58,681 nucleotides of DNA. Source: Chaetomium olivaceum. Its lineage: Eukaryota; Ascomycota; Sordariomycetes; Sordariales; Chaetomiaceae. A model generated the notes under the pieces. The model searched no databases. It had not been told where the DNA came from and saw only the letters and a program-made list of their open reading frames with translations. Where the stretch lies: the NCBI GenBank assembly GCA_039881045.1, contig JAYWVB010000099.1, positions 1 to 58,681 of the forward strand, read 5' to 3'. Position 1 is the stretch's first letter, and each line of letters begins with the position of its first letter. The position numbers were made by a program, and so were the translations under genes. Below, in pieces: positions 53,549 to 58,681 of the stretch.

Positions 53549-56023
53549 CTAACGCCTGCAGTCGCCTGTAGCGTGATCCAACAACTTCAACCCCATAGCT
53601 CGTGATGGTATCTCGCGGTAGACCCTGCTGCGGTCGAAGGGCCGCTCAAACATCAGCCCGCCGACTGTCTTCACCCGTGAAACGGCCACGTAGGAGAGGC
53701 CAGAAGCAAACTCTGGCGCAGAGATATCGCAGACGACCTTGTCGAGGGTGATGCCCTGTGACTTGTGGACGGTGATCGCATAGCTGACCAGCAGCGGGAA
53801 CTGCTCTCTTGAACATGAGTGGCGCCGACCATGAATCCTGCCGCACTCGGAGGATGGGAACAACCAGCTTCTGTCCACTACGGAGCGGCTCCCCGTTCGG
53901 CATCGTGAAGGCCGGGCCGTCGTAGTCATCGAAGGCCACCATGATGACCTCGGGCGAGTCTCGCAGCACGTCGGCACCTTCTTTCCAGGATATGTCGTAG
54001 ACTGTGCCCTGTGCGCCGTTGACGAGCCCGACGTCGGCCCACAAATTCCGCGTCAGCATCACCCTGCAACCAACACACAAGGGCAAGCGCTTGGCCAAGT
54101 TGCCGGCATTTGAGGATTCAACCTTCTCCGCACCAACACCCTCGTGCTTTGCCTCGACCTGAATGGCGGGGCTGTCCAGGCCAAGCATGTGTTGGTGGTT
54201 GTACTCGACGACCTGGGCCTTGGTGGGATAGATGCGAAGCGCATCAGCAAAGCTGTCAACCTCCTCGGGAGAGAGCTTGACAGAACACCTCGAAGCAAGG
54301 AGCTCCCAGGAGGGTACGGACACATCAGCCTTTCGCAGTTCTTCCAAGGCCCGCCGAAACGGGGCCTGGTCTTCGCCCTGCTGCCGCTGTATTGTGGTCA
54401 GAAACACCGACTTGTCAAATGAGAGGTACGCATTACGCCCGACAATCTCGATGTCCTTCAGGTCGTCGCCTGTAGAGTAAAGCGCCTTGTTGAGGACAGG
54501 GGGGAGCTGGAAGAAGTCTCCGATCAGAATGACACTGAGGCCGCCGAAAAACTCGTCGCGACACTCTGGGAACACCTCCCGCAGGCGCTGGTCGATCCAC
54601 GCGAGGGTTTTGAGGCCCAGCATGCTCTTCTCGTCGATCACGAGGTAGTAAATGCCCCTAAACCGCCGCTGCAACGCGTTCAGAACTGTCGGGGTCTCGG
54701 AGAGCGGGCGGTAGTTCCCGTCAACGGGGAGCCGTAGCAGGGAATGCAGGGTCTGTCCCCCAATCTGATTGCTTGCCACCCCAGTTGGGGCTGCCCTGAC
54801 GATGGGGGAGCATCCGTCAACCAAAGCCGCCTCGGCCTGAAGGTGAGAAGATATCACCTTCACCATGTACGACTTTCCAGTCCCGCCTCCTCCATCAACC
54901 TGTAGACGGAGTGGCGGAGGCTGACGACCTCGAAGCTTCGCTCTGAAATGACGCATGACTGTGTCGTACACCCGCCGCTGCTCGGTGTTCAAGGTGTCCC
55001 GAGCTTCGAGAGGCAACCCTTCCACATCGTAGTAACCCGGGGTGTCTCCGCGGAGCTGTGCCTAGTAGTCTCCGGTGGTGAACCCCTCGTGGTAATAGCG
55101 AGCGATATGCGGTGCCCAGTCGTAGTTGACGTCGATATCTCGGCGGCCGAGCAGGTCGGCCTGTTCCTCGGCAAGATGCATATCGGGGACCTGCCGGGCC
55201 ACCTCCTGCCAGTCCTCGAGGGTGGTGTCCCCGACACCCCTCCGGGCTCGAACTCATCCTCGTCCGGCAATGGATCCGGCTCGTCGACAGTGCCGTAGTG
55301 GTCGTCTGGGTGGTTGTGGCGCTCGAGGCAGTACTGGTAAGTAGCAGCATAGTTAGGAAACTGCCGATCGTCGACCTCAAGAAGCTCGGTAGACTCGCGA
55401 TGCGGATGGTTGAGCAACAGTTTGACGCGGCAGAAGTCAGAGAATTGCTGGTGTGAGCGGGCCGGCTTGTAGCGCGGGAAATAATTAAGGACCCTCGGCA
55501 TCGCAGGAGGCTGCCATCTCGCCCATTTGACCGGGTTCCGCGCCTTGAAGTTCCAGTCTTGGAGGAACTCAAAATAGGAGACGTCCTCCATCCAGTCGGG
55601 CCGCCGGAGGTACTTGTCGTAGGCTGTCTGAGACTCCTCAATATCGCCCTCCGCCGTGATGTCGATTGGGCGAGACTGCCGGTCGCGGGGCCGGCAGTCG
55701 ACGCTCTGCACAACTCGGCTGTCCTCCTGGAGAGGGAGTCCCAGCAAGATATGGCAGATCTCTTGGGCGGAGTAGTCCCTCTCCCCGATCAGCTTGTTCA
55801 TCAGCTTCGACACGAAGGAGACCATCGGGTTGTTGTCTGAGATGTGGGGAAGGATGTTCTGGGCGATTTGCGCGTACGTGCTGGTCTGGGTCTCAGACTT
55901 GCTGCAGTACTTCGCAGCATAGTTGATGACAGCGTCCACACTCGTGCAGGGCGAGCAGTCAATGTTGGCCAGCCAGCAGAGCGATACCAGCGGTGTGACG
56001 AACCTCTCCTGGACCTCGTCCTG
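53549..56023 (-). mobile_element. Helitron Rep/helicase, N-terminally truncated and broken
   Basis: Reading from 56023: the region just after the Rep domain (CWLANIDCSPC, INYAAKYCSKSET, MNKLIGERDYSAQE), a linker, then a PIF1-type SF1B helicase with Walker A GGGGTGKSYMVK, Walker B YLVIDEKSML, FGGLSVILIGDFFQLPP, and the C-terminal VSYAITVHKSQGITLDKVV and YVAVSRVK. The Rep nuclease with its HUH and Tyr motifs is missing upstream; a stop codon directly precedes 56023, though CTAACAG there could be a splice acceptor. Other damage: a one-base break in the G-run at 55237-55240, an in-frame TAG near 55062 (in GDY*AQLRG), and a further frame change near 53820-53835. The copy cannot be autonomous as it stands. 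Confidence 0.85.
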
Positions 56024-56976
56024 TTAGGGTTCAGTCTGATTGAAGGTGTCTTGCAAAGGTACTAGGTTCGGTGCAGCCAAAGGGTGCACAACAAAGACTT
56101 GTCTCAACAGTAGGCTCTCGAGCTTGTAGCGAACTGTAGTTGTGATTGCTAACTGGAGAACTCCCAGAGCTCTCCAGAACGAGTGACTATATACTATCTA
56201 ATTCCGAGGTATCTTGTACCTGCTCTGGGTGCTCCGTCCCAGAGCGTCCAGAGCATCCTGCATCTTGACGATGCTCTCCCTGCTCTGTGTCGGAGCACAC
56301 AGAGCGCCTAGTGCTCTTCTGATTGGCTATCCTAGCGGTTGGTTCGGGGCGGCCCGCGCCCCACTTCTGTGCGTTCCGGACAGTGACCGTGACAGTTATG
56401 TTATACAGAGTCATCACCATCAGTTTTCAGCCGCAAAGATGGGATTGCTTGGCGTCGAGTGCAGGAGGATACGCCGAGGCCGGGCCGGGCCTGTGGGGAT
56501 AGTGGGGCCCAAAACCGGTTTCCCATTCATCCGTAGGCAGATATTAGCCGATTGGTTGTTCAGCGGGTCACCTGCGGAGTTGTTGGTCCCAGCCCCCCTA
56601 AAACCACGTCAACCGCCCATCGCGTGTCGGCGACAACCATCCTCTTTACTTCTCCACATCAGGTCGCGCCGCGCCTTCTGAAGGATCAGTACCTCGCGCT
56701 CAGTGTCAATATACTGTTTCTACCCATGGGTCGTGGTCGCATCGAGACACCACTCCTGGAAGATCAGGACACTGAGAATTGGAATCTCCTCTGTTCTCGC
56801 TCGTTTCCGAGGGGAAAGAGCGTGATTGCCATTCGTTTGACCCTGATACCTTGAAGGCGTGGTTGGCAACCGTTGAGTGCTTAGGATTCTTGTCTGCAAA
56901 GCAGTAAGTTGTCGATACTTTCTGAGTACGCTGATCAGGCTAGGTCGATGATACGGACCTCTCCCGAACGCCAAGT
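56024..56976. other. Intergenic, hairpin-rich right flank of Helitron remnant
   Basis: About 950 bases. Contains the hairpin cluster 56222-56305 and another AGAGCTCT palindrome near 56167. Frames at 56214-56854 have no domain. It may include the 5' end of the Helitron. Confidence 0.4.
56222..56305. repeat. Three tandem perfect hairpins with a common AGAGC foot
   Basis: Hairpin 1: GCTCTGGG (56222-56229) with CCCAGAGC (56238-56245), 8-base loop. Hairpin 2: AGAGCATC (56250-56257) with GATGCTCT (56270-56277), 12-base loop. Hairpin 3: GCTCTGTGT (56282-56290) with ACACAGAGC (56297-56305), 6-base loop. All stems are perfect and all contain GCTCT/AGAGC, in alternating orientation. Confidence 0.9.
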
Positions 56977-58418
56977 ATGTCGTCGTCATTCCCCAATGCC
57001 GCCGCCTCTCAATCGCTTAGCACTCATGTTGTCCTAGAGTGGGACGAGACAAGTCCGGATGGCGAAGCGCGACACTACCTCACGGCCCCCGATCCCCCCA
57101 ATGCCAAGATTGTTTTTAAGTCCGATATCTCTGCGACATCAAATGACGATGCGACCGGGTCGGCGGTTGGTGTTTTTATGCGGCTGCATATTCCCGTCAA
57201 GTTGAAGAATGTCCCAGCCCGCACGCATATCGACATCCATATCCGGCCATCTCGTGTTCAATCATGCACTTTCGCCGTTGACGTCGACGCTCCGGAAGCT
57301 GTTAGGGCGGTGTCTCAACGTCAGCTAGCGAGTCTGTCGATGAAGTTTAGCGGGCCTGTCCAGATCGTCGTTCCCTACACCATGGCGTCATCACCACGGC
57401 CGGCGAGGAGCCGCGCATCAGGCCTAGTGCTTGACTCTATCCGGTCCCTCAGCCGAGCCACACATCTTGTCATGTTCATGCCGGCGAACCTAGCTCCCCG
57501 AACGCATCTGCAGCGTCTGTCGGCGCTGCTTACCAGTGGTGGCTTGCAAGAGCTTCCGCCGTATACCGAGTTGTTTAATTTGTTTGGCCAATCGGGAGGA
57601 CGGATATGGGATGTCGAACCTTTGTGTGGCACGAAGTCACCATCGCCCGACCGCGATAGGGAAGGAGGTTGTGACATCCCACCCCCATATCATGAAGCAT
57701 GTGCAGCGGTGTCATCCCCCGACGCTTCGAGACTACGTGAGCAATTCCCTGATATTCTTACCATCTCTTTATCCTGTTACTTTTTTATTTTTATTTTTTA
57801 GCTTTGCTCTTTGTCATTACTTTTATTTATATCTTTTATAACAATTTTTTCTCTCTTGGTACCTTCGTTCTTGATTCTATTCCAACCAACAAAGCGCTCA
57901 TTTAATTCTATGGCCAGAGTCTTCGGCACGGGACGGAAAGCGGCGGCGGTAGTAGCAGCGACCCTGTGGCTATTGCAACCCCTAACGAGCCTGTTAGGGC
58001 AAAAAGGCCTGACTTGCGCGCTTCTCCTCCAAGGCTACACCTTCCCGAGAAGAGACAGACGCCGGAGCCCTCCGTCTTGCAGCGTCTGGCGCTTCTAGAG
58101 GGACTCGTCCGTGCCCAAGCTGTGCAGATTAGCAACCTATCGAGCGAGAACCAAGCGCAGCGGAAGCGGATCGATGAACATGAAACGGATCTTGCGGCCT
58201 TACGGTTGGAGATATGTCGCGTGGACCGCCAGGTGGATAGGTTAGATTTGGAAGTCTCGGAACAGCAGGAGGATATTAGGCGCTTGGAGGGCAATGTCCA
58301 GTACTGTCTCGACCGAGAAGACGAGATTGTGGAGGCTGTTATAGATATGGTGACGGAGCAGATTTCCCAGAGGGGCCTTAGCGCAGCCAATATACACTTC
58401 ACTTTGGGCGAGGGTTGA
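56977..58418 (+). CDS. Hypothetical protein with C-terminal coiled coil
   Basis: Exon 1 from 56977 (MSSSFPNAAASQ) runs to about 57735. It encodes a roughly 250-residue globular region with VVLEWDETSPDGEARHYL, VGVFMRLHIPVKLKN, THIDIHIRPSRVQSCTF and FNLFGQSGGRIWDVEPL. A donor GTGAGC follows in LRLRE. After an AT- and T-rich intron, or two, the last exon from about 57920 ends at 58418 and encodes a Pro-rich segment and a clear coiled coil (LLEGLVRAQAVQISNLSS through VDRQVDRLDLEVSEQQED). The exact acceptor could not be fixed: candidates either leave a stop or shift the frame. Family not recognised; similar two-part proteins seem to form a fungal dispersed family, which is from memory and weak. 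Function unknown. Confidence 0.5.
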
Positions 58419-58681
58419 CTCTCTGTCTTGATGCGAGCCTTATCTTCGTGAAAATCCTAAGAAATTTGTCGTCCCTGGTATATGTCCGGAGTCCGACCCG
58501 CACCACTTTCCTCTCCTCATGGACGCCAAATCTTTAAACCTTTAGTGTTGGTTTGTTGGCCTGGATCTGGGAGACGATATTTGTCCTGAGCACGATGGGA
58601 AACCTTTTCAGTTCCTGAAGCGCTGTTTTGCTACCCTCGCTCACTGCCGCCTTGCGAGTCCCACTCTCGCCGTATCCATCC
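58419..58681. other. Intergenic to window end
   Basis: About 260 bases, nothing recognised. Confidence 0.4.

Overview
The window is filamentous ascomycete DNA (Pezizomycotina, most likely Sordariomycetes). Genes carry short introns of about 50-120 nt with GT..AG ends and CTAAC/CTGAC branch points. The families present are fungal: Zn2Cys6 regulator, Hce2-type secreted protein, SAT4/Pth11-like rhodopsin-domain membrane protein, TIM50, and Crypton, Fot1/pogo and Helitron elements. I saw no tRNA, rRNA or CRISPR.

Layout. 0-17.9 kb is a mostly housekeeping arm: 3' part of a Cdc1/Ted1-type metallophosphoesterase, a secreted Gln/Met-rich protein (-), TIM50 (-), an F-box-like protein (+), nitronate monooxygenase (-), a rhodopsin-domain membrane protein (+), a double SnoaL/NTF2-like protein (+), a RhoGAP (-) and a small methyltransferase (-). 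At 19.8-24.8 kb lie a Tpt1/KptA-like pseudoenzyme and a Crypton. At 25.4-35.9 kb are a 3-dehydroshikimate dehydratase, a four-repeat cysteine-rich secreted protein, an MFS exporter, a dead MFS gene, an SDR oxidoreductase and a Zn2Cys6 regulator, which could be a small metabolic or export cluster. From 36 kb to the end the DNA is more accessory: a pyrimidine minisatellite, an unrecognised gene, a complete Fot1/pogo element with TA target duplication and very unequal terminal repeats, a divergent pair of large multi-exon helical proteins, an Hce2-domain secreted protein, a secreted histidine phosphatase, an N-truncated Helitron helicase with hairpin-rich flanks, and a coiled-coil gene.

Two points cut across the window. 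First, about fifteen reading-frame breaks in otherwise well-conserved genes are each repaired by one extra base, usually in a short G/C/T run. This looks more like systematic one-base deletions in the assembly than gene death, and it must be allowed for when reading any gene here. Second, secreted or effector-like genes and possible helical pore-forming-like proteins are interleaved with three classes of transposon, as in fast-evolving fungal compartments. The best candidate for an undescribed system is the divergent gene pair at 41.7-47.4 kb. Its function is unknown and the pore-forming idea is a hypothesis only.
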